Assembly: GCA_029379385.1 (NCBI GenBank)
Contig: CM055605.1
Location: 9,211,001-9,275,000 of the forward strand
From: Quillaja saponaria
Lineage: Eukaryota; Streptophyta; Magnoliopsida; Fabales; Quillajaceae
Direction of reading: 5' to 3'
DNA length: 64,000 bases
Below the pieces are notes generated by a model. It did no database searches, had not been told where the DNA came from, and saw nothing but the letters and a program-made list of their open reading frames with translations. Shown here one piece after another: positions 10,487 through 22,235 of this stretch (within the stretch, counting starts at the first letter, position 1; each line of letters starts with the position of its first letter). The position numbers and the translations under genes were made by a program.

Positions 10487-11896
10487 ACTCAACCCAAAAG
10501 AAAAAAAAAAGTAAATGGTAAATGTTATTTTCACTTGACATTCTAAATAAACTCTACATAAAAAAAAATTTCCTCTCAACTCCTACATTTATTTATTTAA
10601 ATAAATACTAAATTTTTTATTAATAATTTTATGTCATTTTGTTTCTTATTTTTTATTTTTGGTTTTAAATTGAAAATGCTAATTAAGTATACTATTTATT
10701 TAAGAAAACACATTATTTAATTGTTTAGAAAACGAAAATTATTATTTAATAATTAGTAAAAAAATTATTATACATTAATCAAAAAAATAAAAATTTCTAA
10801 AAATTAAAAAAAAGTTCCCATTACATCTTTTATATTTTTCATAAAAAATATTTTTAAAAATATTATTTTCAAATTTAACTTGAATTATTATTAATTTTTT
10901 TGAAGATGACAACTAAAATATCTTATTTGTCTTTTAGATATTATTAAGAAAACACATTATTTAATTGAATTAAATAAAATTTACCATTACATCTTTTCAT
11001 ATTTTTCATAAAAAAATATTATTTTCAAATTTAACTTGAATTATTATTAATTTTTTTTGAGGCTGAAAGCTAAAATAAATAGAAAAAGTAAGAATAAGTC
11101 TTACTTTTTTTTTTAGATTCTAAATAAATCATATCATAAATTTGCATTCCATACAACTCCTACTTTTTAAATTTTCTTGTCAAATAAGTCTTATATTTTA
11201 TATTTACACTTTTATGGATTTTTACCTTTTTTAATTTTTAGTATTAGCTAAGAATATTAATCAAATAGACTATTTTAAAAAAATATATTATTTAATTTAA
11301 AAAATTAAAATTCATAATTTAATAATTAATAGAAGAATAAATCTTTTAAAAATTAATGAAAATTCATCATCCCGTTAGTATGTTTTTTAAAAAATAAAAA
11401 AATTTATCTTCATAATTAAATTTAGATTTATATGTATCTCACTTATATTTTGTTAATTTCCATAAAAAAAATTAATCTAATCTAAATTTATTTATAGTTC
11501 TCATTAATAATAATTCAAGTTCAATTTGAAAATAATATTTTTTTAATATTTTTTTTTTTGAGAAAAATATAAAAGGAGGTAATGAGAAGTTTTTATTAAT
11601 TTTAGAATTTTTTTTATTTTTTATTAATAATTTTATTTTTCTAATTATTAAATAAAAGACTTTTAGTTTTCTAAAAAGTATAAATTATGTGTTTTTTTTT
11701 TAAAAAAATAGTCTATTTAATTAATATTTTAAATTTTAAACTAAAAATAATAATAATAATAATAAAAATGACATAAAAATTATTAATATAAAATTTAAAA
11801 CTTATTTAAAGGAAAATTTTAAGAAATTGTAGAAAATGAAAATTTATTTAAAATCTCAATAAAAAGTAGAATTTTTTCTTCTTCTTTTTTCATTAA
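10487..11896. mobile_element. Foldback (long inverted-repeat) insertion FB1
   Basis: A 1.4-kb AT-rich segment whose two halves are inverted copies. The left arm at about 10,600-10,760 (ttaataattttatgtcattt and following) reappears inverted at about 11,640-11,800 (aaatgacataaaaattatta). Inside, a motif containing aatttaacttgaattattat occurs twice in direct order (about 10,870 and 11,026) and once inverted (about 11,500). It is non-coding. CNL2 upstream DNA near 33,900 runs straight from the left flank (cactcacttta) to the right flank (ttttct-ac-gaga-taattgatg), so it shows the empty site. A transcript through it would fold into a long hairpin. Element class is unknown; MITE-like or MULE-like are both possible. 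Confidence 0.7.
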
Positions 11897-12559
11897 TTTT
11901 CTGACCGAGAGATAATTGATGACACACTGTCATCAATTAAAGAAGGGCGCTCTGCTCCACCCACCCAAAAATTGGAGAATGGGATTCCTCAATTTGCACA
12001 AAGTTTTAAAATAGCACGGGATGCCCCAATTTGCACAAGTTTTAATGTTTTATGTCCCATCAGCTAGCAATAGGCAAACAACTAGCAAAAAAAAGTATTT
12101 TACTTTTCAATACCGTCCAGTACAGTTTTTATTATATTCAATGGAATCTGATTCTGTTCAAAAAAAATAATCCAATTCGGCAGAAACTGAAGGATTTCAG
12201 TGCTCATGTTGTAGCGAGTGTGGTGAATTCTCCATTGTATAATGAGAAAGATTTTGGGTAGGCAAACCAGCATGGGTAACTTGCACTCCTAACACAGTTA
12301 TGGCCAATTCTATATATTTTGTTGGATACTAAAGAGATGGGTGGGGTTGAAATTTTGATGAATATGTTGAATGTGGAAGATATGAGTGTTTTGAAAGCAA
12401 CCAGGAGCTTGTTTCTGTTTGCCATGATTGATCCTACTTGCCATAATCTTTTAAATTATCCAATTAAATTAGTAGATCATTAGTGGTAATGGGTGAACAA
12501 TCATATTGCTTAATTGAAATAATTATAATTAATGCTTTTAATTAAAAACGAAATTTAAA
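11897..12559. other. Distal CNL1 upstream region, no gene seen
   Basis: Begins with the taattgatg-cac stretch shared with CNL2 upstream DNA. About 11,975-12,050 contains a short direct repeat of the type cc-caatttgcacaa-gtttt, two copies roughly 45 bp apart. The short open frames at 12,052-12,261 (plus) and 12,204-12,425 (minus) overlap, lack motifs and are not called. Confidence 0.4.
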
Positions 12560-12826
12560 TTAAATATCTAATTAATGACTAATCATTAATCATGAGTAAT
12601 ATACACACGACTACTTATGCGTGAAAAATCACTAGTGTTCAATAAGAAGAAATATGGTTGATTTTAATTAAAAATTTTGAACCAAACATCTAATTAATTA
12701 TTAGATTATTAGTGATAAGTTATATGTGTGTTCACTTAAAAATTTAGAATTAATGATTTTTATTAAAAAAAAATAATTGAAATAAGCATCTAATTAATTA
12801 TTAAATCATTAGTAATAAGCTATATG
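12560..12826. repeat. AT-rich minisatellite, left part
   Basis: Repeated units of about 100-135 bp, each starting near atctaattaat (12,565, 12,687, 12,787) and containing ttagt-ataag-tatgtg and aattaaaa-ttttgaa elements. The array continues on the far side of the copia insertion at 18,886. No coding potential. Confidence 0.65.
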
Positions 12827-13260
12827 TGTTATAAATATACAAGGATCTCATACATAAATTTAGAACACATTAATAATAATATTTGCGTATCTGATTGAGC
12901 CATAGCAACGGATATATGGAATCTCAGCCAAGCGCGCCTTAGTAATTGCTTCACATAGCCAGGTCTTTCTTTCCGTACTCTCTGTATTTTCTAGTGGTAG
13001 CTTTCAATGGGGGCAAGATACGCATGTTGAGAGAAGGAGATAGATCCTAGCTATTTAATCTCAGATAAAACTTTAAGAGTCCTCTCATTAAAAGACTCAT
13101 AAAGTCACTCAGTCTACACTTACTACTAATTCATATCTAATCAAATAAGAAGTGTCCTTAAGCCCTATCCCAAATGATCACATAAACTATATGATTTTTA
13201 CCAGAATATCTCAATTAGACCAAACCTTAAGCCTGTTTTATTATTAAAACAAAACCATAC
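12827..13260 (-). repeat. Copia element 1, 3' LTR (truncated)
   Basis: Matches the right LTR at 18,415 from its TGTTATAAATATAC end onward. Compared with the right LTR it lacks the last roughly 35-40 bp, including the terminal TTTCTAACA, where the polypurine tract region now abuts. Many base differences between the LTRs show an old insertion. Confidence 0.75.
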
Positions 13261-14034
13261 TAATCTCCCACTTGGGCAACATTAATTGTAGTTTTAAAAA
13301 ACATATTTTTAGAAAACGACTTTCGTGCAAGATATAACTTTCATGTGGCCACAATTTAAAAAAAAAAAATTTAAGTCTTGAGACGCACTTCAAACAATCC
13401 AACCAAATTAAGTTATTAACACCGAATCATGGCAATCATTGTGCCACTTAAACGACACAAGACCAATCCATGGTTACAAATGTCAACAACCTAATCTGCA
13501 AATGGATATAGATGTGGTAGTGCAGCAAGAAAAATAGCATCTAAATGTGATCAGCATATGTTATTTTCATTGTCGGTCCACCAGGTGATTTCATTAAAAC
13601 TGGATGCATTCCAAAGCATTAGAAATCACTAGCTTAATTTTAAGCTTGTATATCTCAACAACCATCTCGAGATATCCAATTAATGTCATTTGAGACATAT
13701 CTCCAAATTGACAAAATCGTCATACTTAAGACAAACACCAAGTCTTAAGATTTTAATGCAATGCTATGTCATATAATCATATGTGCACATACAATATTAA
13801 TCATATCACAATGGAAATAATTATCATTTTCATCAACATAACACACCATCCAACAAGGATGTAAGTAAATCTTGGGTCACAAAATAGCATACATAACATG
13901 CTAACTTTAAACAAAACAAAGCAAACTCCCACTAACCAAAAACATTAAAGGACTCACAATATTTATGTTATCAACATGACTTTTAAAAATCTCAGTCCTA
14001 ATGTGCTTTGGTTAAAGGATCTGCCAACAGTTTA

Positions 14035-16025
14035 CTATATCAATATGTTCAAACATAATTTCTCAATTTTTTCACAAAATCTATAATCATTGCCTCTCGA
14101 TACACTAGAAATCTTATTGTTCTTTAAGAATAACATGTTAGAACTATTGTAATAATAGATCTTAAGCAGTTTAAAATCAAGACAACCACACAAAGATAAA
14201 TTATCATGTTCTTCAACCACATACCATGCTTATATAGTGAAAGAAGCTTTTGCTTGAAACAATTCCAGATACAGCTCCTAAAATTAACATGAAAATATAT
14301 CTTGAAGTAGATTTAAGATCATCTTTGCAATTAGCAAAGTCAGAATCAAAGTAACCAATTAATTTAAGGTGATCAATCATTTTATGCATTAGCATAAAAA
14401 CTTTGGTTCTCTGTTAATACTTTATAACTTAGGTTCTGATCCTGGGTTTGACTGTGCCAAAAATTCCCACTGCAAAACTAATGTCATAGCTAGAATAAAC
14501 CAAAGCTTACAAGCTTCCAACTGCATTAGCATGAAACACATTTCTCATAGATTTTCATTGAAACTTATTAACGAGACACTAATTTAAACAACATCAACTT
14601 TGTCTCACAAAATAAGTTAATGTCACTATTGATAACAAGCAAGATATCATTGACCATTATCAGGATATGATAAACTTGCTCCTACTGACTTTAAGATATA
14701 TTTATTAAATCAGTGTTACTAAATTAATATGATAAACTAGCTCTCACTGACCTTAATGTATATTCATTTATCAACCTTATTCTTAACATAACTAAAAGAG
14801 GTGACTACCTCATCAAAATTTCAATAACCATTATCTAAATGCTTATTGGAGACTATTTGATTGATTTGTTAAACATACAAATAATATTATTATCTCTATT
14901 TTATTTGAAACATTCACTATGTAAACATGCTTAATAAGGTTTCCATTCAAGATAGATGTTTCCACATCCATCTGAAATAACTCAAGGTTGATAAATGAGT
15001 TATTAAGGTCATGATCACCCAAAAAAAATTTATTTATTTATTTATTATATTATTATTTTAGTTGAGACAGTAGAGAAAGTCTCGCTAAAATGACACATTC
15101 TTTTGAGTGAAAAACCCTAGATTACAAGCTTTACTTTGAAACATTCAATCTCCTGATTTGAATTATTCTTATTCTTACAAATTCATTTTGCACCTAATGA
15201 GTATAGAAAACCATGAAAGTTCAACCAACTCTCATACACCATTATTTATGATAGACTATATCACTTCTGACATGGCATAAATCCACATTCCCAACAGTAG
15301 GCTAGAGACAGGTGCTTGTGCAACTATATTCAAATGTTAAAGAGCTACACCAAAAACAAATGTGACAATTTTAACTAGAATAGGTGATGCATTTTCAATT
15401 ATTCTTAACTTCCCCCCATCACTTATTCTCACCACATGTTATGTGATGTAGTTAGTGACAATACATATAGGTGAAGAATGACAAATTTATTTTTCTTTCT
15501 TTACTAGTAGTTGAAAATCTTTTTAACTCAACGAATCAAATTCTAAGACTTAGCAGTGTGAGATACTACTATTTTGGTTCCATGAGTGTATAAAACATAT
15601 CTCCTTTAAAGTGATTTAGATAACTAGTAAAGTAATAGTGAGTAGAAAATATAACGATTTTCTTCTCATTTATTTTAGTTTGACAACCTTAGACACGAAA
15701 AAAGTTCAATCTAGATTTTCTCCCAGCTTACAAATTAAAAAGGTATTTTAAATCTTGATTTATTGGTAACCCAATTATTTAGGGACTTTACTCAAAAAGT
15801 ATTCAGGGAAGTTTGACATATTCATCATATTTCTAATCATGTCCTTAAAGGTACGAGTATGCCTTTCGGCCACAACACTTGTTCAGGACTACCAGGCATG
15901 GTATAATGGGTTAAAAACCCACACTCTAGTATGTATCTAGCAAACAATCTCATGTCTATCAACATCATGTTTGTCATAATACTACAACCATAGTCAAATC
16001 TTAAAGTTTTAATAACTTTCCCCAA
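14035..16025 (-). pseudogene. Relics of copia integrase, RT and RNase H
   Basis: At 15,837-16,025 an integrase-like peptide is readable (IMTNMMLIDMRLFAR, then ECGFLTHYTMPGSPEQ, the copia CG-x3-TMPG-P-Q core). At 14,213-14,395 a copia RNase-H peptide is clear (LIGYFDSDFANCKDDLKSTS then RYIFMLILGAVS), followed at 14,035-14,220 by YYNSSNMLFLKNNKIS, the region after it. Between them the RT is too eroded to frame. Multiple stops and shifts break the polyprotein. Order integrase before RNase H on the minus strand marks Ty1/copia rather than gypsy. Confidence 0.75.
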
Positions 16026-17029
16026 TTGTATTTCAACTTCAATTTTGAAAATTTTAAAATTTTCAAGACAATTATAAATTTTACTTAATCAAGTATAAAA
16101 ACCAAAACGGAAAAGTCATCAATGAAAGTGATAAATTTTTTTTTTTTTTTTTTGGCAATAGGTGGAATAAAATTCAATAAACTTTAAGTTTCCAAAAATA
16201 AGTAAAGGAAATAATATCATTCATGAGATTTTCAACTCTTTCACTTAAATTTAACCTAGATGTTTATGCTAAAACATTTAGGATTTTTCTTTATTTAAAA
16301 ATATTTTGGAAATAAATTTTCTTAGTATGAAACGAGGAGTATTACATTGGAGGAGTTAAACACATCCACCAAAAAATTTAAAATTTAAAGCATTTGAACT
16401 TTAAAATTACCCAAATAAAATATAAAATGACCATTTTGTCCAGTGAGGAAATTAAAATCAAATTCTCTCTTTAAGTTTAAAATGACTTTCGAGTCACAAA
16501 AAGACTACTCCAATGAATCCACTTTGATGTCATTCCAGACTCAAGGTTTTACCTTTAATTTACTTAGGTTCCTTTTAAACACATTTCTTGATTTTATAAC
16601 CAAGACATGAATTTAAGGCAATATGCCTTCACATAACCTCTCATACTTTACTATAAGCACATTAGGTCCATTTTCATCGCCTACATTATATTTTGACCGT
16701 TACCATGCCTTTTAGCATCCTGAGATTTCTTATGATAAGTATGTTTCAACTTACCCTAAAGGTACTTGCTACATCTACATTTGAACTGAGAAACTTAAAA
16801 ACCACTCTCAGTTTCGGACAAACCACTCATGAGGTGTTAAGAGATAGATATTTCGAGGCGGATAAGGCTTAACCTATTAGATATCTCCCATTTTCCAAAA
16901 ACTTATTTCTAAGTATCAATGCTAACAACAAATGTGATGATTCAAAATAAAAGAATGCAACATGCGAAAGAATCAGAGTAATTAATAACAAAAATAAAAC
17001 TTATTTTTCGTGATTCCAAGGCGCATCAT

Positions 17030-17370
17030 TGAAAACTCCCCTTTGGGTAGAGAATGCAACATGCCATTAGGATCTCACTTCAACCCATGAAACCGAAACA
17101 CAAAAGCATCCCAGGTTTCAAAAAGTCCATCCCCTTTAGGCAGATAAACCTTCTAGGCCAAGAATGCGATATGTCAATCAAAATGGGTACTAAATGATCA
17201 AGAATAAGAATTTATTTTACATAAATCCAAAGTGCATCATTACAAACTCCCCTTTGGGCAGAGAACGTAACATGCTATTAGGATCTCATGATCAACCCAT
17301 GAAACTTAAATTATAGTATCCTAGCTTTCGAAAAGTCTATCCCCTTTGGGCAGATAAACCTTCTAGGCTA
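17030..17370. repeat. Two-copy tandem repeat inside copia element 1
   Basis: About 130 bp of related sequence occurs twice at roughly 205-bp spacing (17,035 and 17,240). Each copy contains actcccctttggg, catg-cattaggatctca, and tccccttt-ggcagataaacc then ttctaggc. It lies in the gag or 5' part of the element. No function is assigned. Confidence 0.6.
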
Positions 17371-18414
17371 GTATACCCCAAACCATATGTTTCATGTATT
17401 TTCTAAAATTAAAGTATATAATAACCTCTTTTGGGCAGGAAATTATATACAATAATTTAAGAAATATCCCATACTATAGCTTTCGAAAATCTCACAAATC
17501 TATACAGATAGACTATTTTGGTGACAACCACCTACATAAACCTATAAGATTTTTCAAGCTGGGAAAAATTAATTACTCAAATTTATCATTCTTAACTGAA
17601 ATACTATTCAAAAGTATCTCAAATGATCACTTAATGCATGTTACAAACTTTAAACAAAATTAAATCAAAACAAAAGTTTCTACTAACACATGTTTTAAAA
17701 ACATGAGAGTACGATAATATTTATCTCTAATTAGGGAGAGTGCCTACTGTTTTTAGCTTATGTCTCCCGCGCGGCCTTCTTCTTCCTCTTCTAGCCGGGT
17801 CTTCTTGACTCGAACTGGAGGAAACGGGTCTGTTACGACCCGTTTCTGAAAATTGGCTTTATTTTCATAAGATTTTGATGCCTTTTCTCAAAATTTTGTG
17901 TGGGATTTGTTTTAAATTACTTTTCTAACAATATTCCTAAAATAATTTCATGTTTTATCAAGATAGTATTTCAATTAATTGAAATTGTACTGACATTAAC
18001 CCTAACTCTATTTCATAAGGTTTTCATTCTAATTTCTCAAATAATACGAATTAAACTCATTGAATGATTTCTAATTATGTATAAAACATACCAGAACCTA
18101 AATATATGATTTAAATTGATTAAAACAACATGAAATCTTAGTTTTCGATCAAAAACTTAATTTCGATTTTCAAACAACCCGAATTTTAAAATTCAGATTT
18201 CTCAACTTATAGTTGATGAAATCATACAAATAATATATCAAATTAAAGATATAAATGAGACTTTTAAAACCCCTAACAAATTGGGCTCAATTTCATTCAT
18301 ATATGAGTTCGATTTTGAGTTTAAAGAAACTGACTTATATGAACCCTACAATTTTATGTTAAATAAATAAACATAAGGGTTCTAAATTCATGTATATTAG
18401 GCTTTGATACCACA

Positions 18415-18880
18415 TGTTATAAATATACAGGATCTCATATATGAATTTAGAACACATTAATAATAAAGTTTGCATACCTGATTGAGCTATAGCAGCAGAT
18501 ATATGGAATCTCAGACAAGCACGCCTTAATAATTGCTTCACATAGCCAAGTCTTCCTCTCCGTACTCTCTGTATTTTTTAGTGGCAGCTTTCAATGGGGG
18601 CAAGATATGCATGTTGAGAGAGGAGAGGAAACCTAGCTATTTAATCTCAGATAAAACTTTAAGAGTCCTCCTATTAAAGACTCCTAAAGTCACTCAGCCT
18701 ACACTTACTATCAATCCACATCTAATAAGATAAAAAGTGTGCTGAAGCCCTATCCCAAATGATTACATAAACTATATAGGCTTTTACTAGCATGTCTCAA
18801 TTGGACCAAACATTAAGCCCGTTTTATTATTAAAACAAAACCATACAATTAATGGCAGCCCACATATGAAATTTCTAACA
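18415..18880 (-). repeat. Copia element 1, 5' LTR
   Basis: 466 bp from TGTTATAAAT to TTTCTAACA, with TG...CA ends, flanked on the inner side by the primer-binding site and on the outer side by the ATATG duplication. A 60-codon minus frame spanning 18,359-18,541 and the 66-codon plus frame at 18,533-18,733 lie in or across the LTR and are not genes. Confidence 0.8.
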
Positions 18881-18885
18881 ATATG

Positions 18886-19260
18886 TGCATTATTAGTAAT
18901 GTGTTAGTAAACATAATGCTCAATTACAATAAATAAAAAATAATTATTTTAATTTAAAATTTTGAATTTTGAATTATACATCTAATTAATGATCACTACC
19001 TAGATCATTAGTGATAAGTATGTGCACACAATGCTTAATTAGAGTAATTAAGATTAAAGATTTTTATTTTAAAAGAAAAAAATTGAAGTAAACATCTAAT
19101 GAATCGTTATATCACTAGTCATAGGTCACGGATGCACCAATAGTAATGTGTGAGAAATCATAATGCTTTGATGAGAAGAAATATGATTAATGATTTTAAT
19201 TAAAAAAATTAAACTAAGCATTTAATTAATAATAAGTGATCAAACAATTATTTCTTGATA
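18886..19260. repeat. AT-rich minisatellite, right part
   Basis: Continuation of the array at 12,560-12,826. Unit starts are near 18,979, 19,092 and 19,219. With the copia element removed the spacing across the junction is about 133 bp, which fits the array period and confirms a simple insertion. Confidence 0.6.
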
Positions 19261-20084
19261 TTAAGGTTACTTTATTACAATTTGTATTGATCTGTCAAAT
19301 TTAGTTGGTTTTTCCCTAGATGTGTATCAGGATTTTAAAAAGCATTTTAATGCATTCATAATTATCTTTCAATCCTTGATAAGCTTTATTACTAATTGAA
19401 GGAAAAAAAATTCAAATATTGTATCTGTGAGAGTCATTCAACTTGTCTTTCCAAAAGACTAAATAGAAAGAATCATTTAACTTCAGGATATAGTATGTCA
19501 CAGATGTAAATGCCTACATGAAAGTAATTTTTGACATATTACCTCAGTATAACATTATTAGCATTCTCGAATAGAAGTTACTAATGTGGCAAAAAAAATA
19601 AAATAAAATTGTCATATATGTGATAAGTTAGCAAAAAAATAAAATTAAAAATTGATTTCTTGCTCATCTGATGTATAATTTGTCTCTCTATTCTCATGCA
19701 TCATCTCTCTCACTCCTCTCTCAAAGTCATACTATTAAGATTTTTTGAGGATTAGGGTATTTTAATGAAAGTGAAACAAAAAACTTGCCCTTGCATATTG
19801 ATAATTAAAAAATAAAAAGACTAAGAAAACTAGCTTTAGCATTTTCAAATCAAAGTCATATAGATCACATTATATAATCTGCAAGTAAAATTATAGATCC
19901 AAACCTCAAATTTCGAGAGAAGTTTAAGATCAGAACTTTCTAATAATTTACAAATAAGAGAAAAATGAGCACATCGATGATGAAAGCCAATAGAAGAATT
20001 ATCTTTTAATTCTCCCAGTAAAACAAATACTTGCCTTAACTTTTGAAATTATATATCTATTAAATATGTATTAAGTATAAAGAG
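19261..20084. other. Flank block shared with 1.7 kb and 35.5 kb
   Basis: No gene. About 19,260-19,540 resembles 35,455-35,620 (the aaggtta-ttta start and the acttgtctttc-aaa-gac then aa-agaaagaatc stretch) and, more weakly, 1,700-1,830. About 19,800-19,910 resembles 2,755-2,850. These are upstream-type or flank blocks of CNL units. Confidence 0.45.
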
Positions 20085-20285
20085 TACAAAGAAAGGTGGG
20101 AGGCAGCCTTTCCTCTGGAAAGGACTCAAAAGTTATCACTAACACTACTAATACTAAATCCACTGCCAATGTGCAGTCCCAGCATGTGGGTTTAGTCCCA
20201 CATTGCTTCCCGTGTCAAAATCAAAATTTGAAGATATAGAAAGAGGGTGTGCATTCTTTCAGGCAGTGACTTAAAATTTTTCAAT
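20085..20285 (-). pseudogene. Small CNL LRR relic
   Basis: Two short segments match the CNL LRR: ggcagcctttcctctggaaa then ggactc (compare 28,452 and 6,674), and gaaagagggtgtgcatt-tttcaggcagtgactt (compare 60,625). The DNA between them differs from the CNL genes and contains tagtcccacattgc-tcc, so an insertion or deletion separates the pieces. Too short for any product. Confidence 0.55.
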
Positions 20286-21128
20286 TTGACATTACAACAA
20301 ACACTAAGAAAAAAATCATTTATTTCTATCACCCAAATCGGTTACTAAATTAGTAGTTAAAAGACTCAGCAACGGATCTAGCAAACAAATAATGTGGTAG
20401 CTAATTTCAAGGTTGTTAGACCGCATGCTTTAGTAATCAGTCTATTTGCTACTGATTTAACAACATAATTTTTTTGTTCGTTATTTGTTACTGAAAATAT
20501 AACTTCAGAAATTCAGTAGCAAATTAGTTTCTAAATTTGTAGCTAGCAAAATAAAGTAGACTTGTTTTTTTTTTTTTTTAAGTTCTAGATCCAAAATAAC
20601 CAAAAAAATAATAAGAAACTACACAGTGGTCTCAAAACACTTTATATATCTAAAATTATAAAACTCTATATATGTAATCATATCTAATGATTCATACATT
20701 CTAATACAAAAACCAATAATTAAAACAGACATTGTAGAATTAAACCAACAATCTTAATCTTATTTAGTTGTTTATGTTAAATATAAAGATGATGACCCAT
20801 GACAACAAAAAAGAAAAGAAAAAAGAAAGCCTTTTATGAATACACCATACCAACATAATTAAAACCAACCACTGTTAAAATGCAAAGAATATTATGAATT
20901 TTATTTAATACCAATACACATAATAGTCTTCATCTCTATCAATGAATGCTCTCTTTTTACCTTATATCAATGTATTTGTCAACAGTAAGAATGAAAAGTA
21001 TATATGAAAAAAAAAAAAAAAAAAAAAACTTTAAGACAGAAGGCTAACCTCAGCTAATAAAGTGAATTCAGGACAGAACACAAGATGAAAGTGTGGTTCA
21101 CCCAAATAATAAGAGAATTCTTGGTAAC
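20286..21128. other. Intergenic, possible transposon debris, no gene
   Basis: At about 20,290 the sequence attacaacaaacactaag resembles the ends of plant CACTA transposons, but no matching opposite end was found. Around 20,330-20,540 there are recurring tagtaacaaat-like words on both strands. Long A runs occur at about 21,010. Nothing codes for a recognisable product. Confidence 0.35.
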
Positions 21129-22065
21129 CTAACTCAACTCAACTAAATCCTAAATCCCAAACTAATTGGGGTCGGTTATATGAATCATTTTCCTCCATTC
21201 GCAACGATCCAAAGCATCATTTTTAGTAATGCCTAGAGCAGTCATATCCTTCTCGATGACTACCTCCATGTAAATTTCGGTCTCCCCCTATCATATCTAA
21301 TACCTGACATCTGTACTAGGTCACCTTTCTTAACTATCGCGTTCATTGGCCGATGTTGGATAAGTCCAAATCAACGTAAGTGATTCTCCTTCATTTTCTC
21401 CTCGATAGGTGCTACTTCTACCTTCTTATGGATTTCCTCATTCCTTATTCTATCCTTTCTTGTATGTCCGGTCATCCATCTCAACATTCTCATTTCGCCT
21501 ACTCCCATCTTAAGCAAGTGTTGCTTCTTAACTGCCCAATATTCAGTACCATGCAGCATAGCCGACCTCACTACTGTCTTATAAAATTTTCCTTTCAATC
21601 TATTTGAGATTTTAGACATAAAACTCCCGACGCACTATTCCAATTTACTCACTCTGCCTTGATCCTATGGTTTACATCATGCTCACTTGCGCCATCTTTT
21701 TATATAAATAAACCTAAATACTTAAACACATCCTTTATAGGGATTACTTGACCATCCAAAGTTATTTCATTCGAACCTCCTCTAGTTTCACTGAAATTAC
21801 ACTCTATATACTCGGTTTTTGTCCGACTCAACCTTAGGCCTTTAGATTCTAACGCTTTTCTCCACACTTCTAGTTTAGAATTCAAACCTTCTCTAGTCTC
21901 ATCTACCAACACAATATCATCAATAAACAGCATGCACCATGAAGCCCACTCTTGGATATTATAAGTAAGTTCATCCATGACTAAAACAAATAGGTATGAG
22001 CTTAAGAATGAACCTTAGTGAACACCTATCATGATCGGGAACTCTCTAGTCATATCATCAATGTT
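21129..22065 (-). mobile_element. LINE reverse-transcriptase 3' fragment
   Basis: 5'-truncated non-LTR retrotransposon. Reading leftwards: GVH-stop-GSFLSSYLFVLVMDEL (the stop at 22,015-22,017 replaces the usual Q), then WCMLFIDDIVLVDETREG with an F-I-D-D catalytic box, ESKGLRLSRTKTEYIEC, VFKYLG, and after a frameshift KLKGKF-x-KTVVR-x-AMLHGTEYWAV then GEMRMLRWMTGHTRKDRIRNE. These are hallmark segments of plant LINE reverse transcriptases. The left end contains the caaactaattggggtcggtt motif common at plant LINE 3' ends. At least one stop and one frameshift make it non-functional. It lies against the aminotransferase remnant. Confidence 0.85.
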
Positions 22066-22235
22066 TGCAAAATTTGTTATGTTTCTAAAATAAAAGACAT
22101 TGATAACCTATCATCAAGTATTGCCATTTTCAGTATCTTACCAAGGAATGTATTTTCCAAAACATGACTATCTGTGTTAACTATTAATCTATTTCTTTAT
22201 CAGAATACAGTGGAGTATTAATCATCTGGTACCCA

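Larger units (their letters stand above)
12827..18880 (-). mobile_element. Degenerate Ty1/copia LTR retrotransposon (6.05 kb)
   Basis: Bounded by direct repeats (12,827-13,260 and 18,415-18,880) starting TGTTATAAATATAC, with a perfect 5-bp target-site duplication ATATG at 12,822-12,826 and 18,881-18,885. Next to the right LTR, tttgatacca reads on the minus strand as TGGTATCAAA, a tRNA-Met primer-binding site, so the element is transcribed leftwards. A purine-rich AAGTGGGAGAT lies next to the left LTR. Integrase-like and RNase-H-like peptides follow in copia order (integrase at 15.9 kb, RNase H at 14.2 kb). The body is full of stops and frameshifts, so it is long dead. It is inserted in a minisatellite, not in a gene. 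Confidence 0.85.

Noticed and set aside
12560..19260. CRISPR-like spaced repeats
   Set aside because: The repeats are degenerate, AT-rich and plant minisatellite-like with no constant repeat-spacer pattern; the context is a plant nuclear genome.
20286..20330. CACTA transposon end
   Set aside because: Only one end-like motif, not an exact match, and no inverted partner or target duplication was found.
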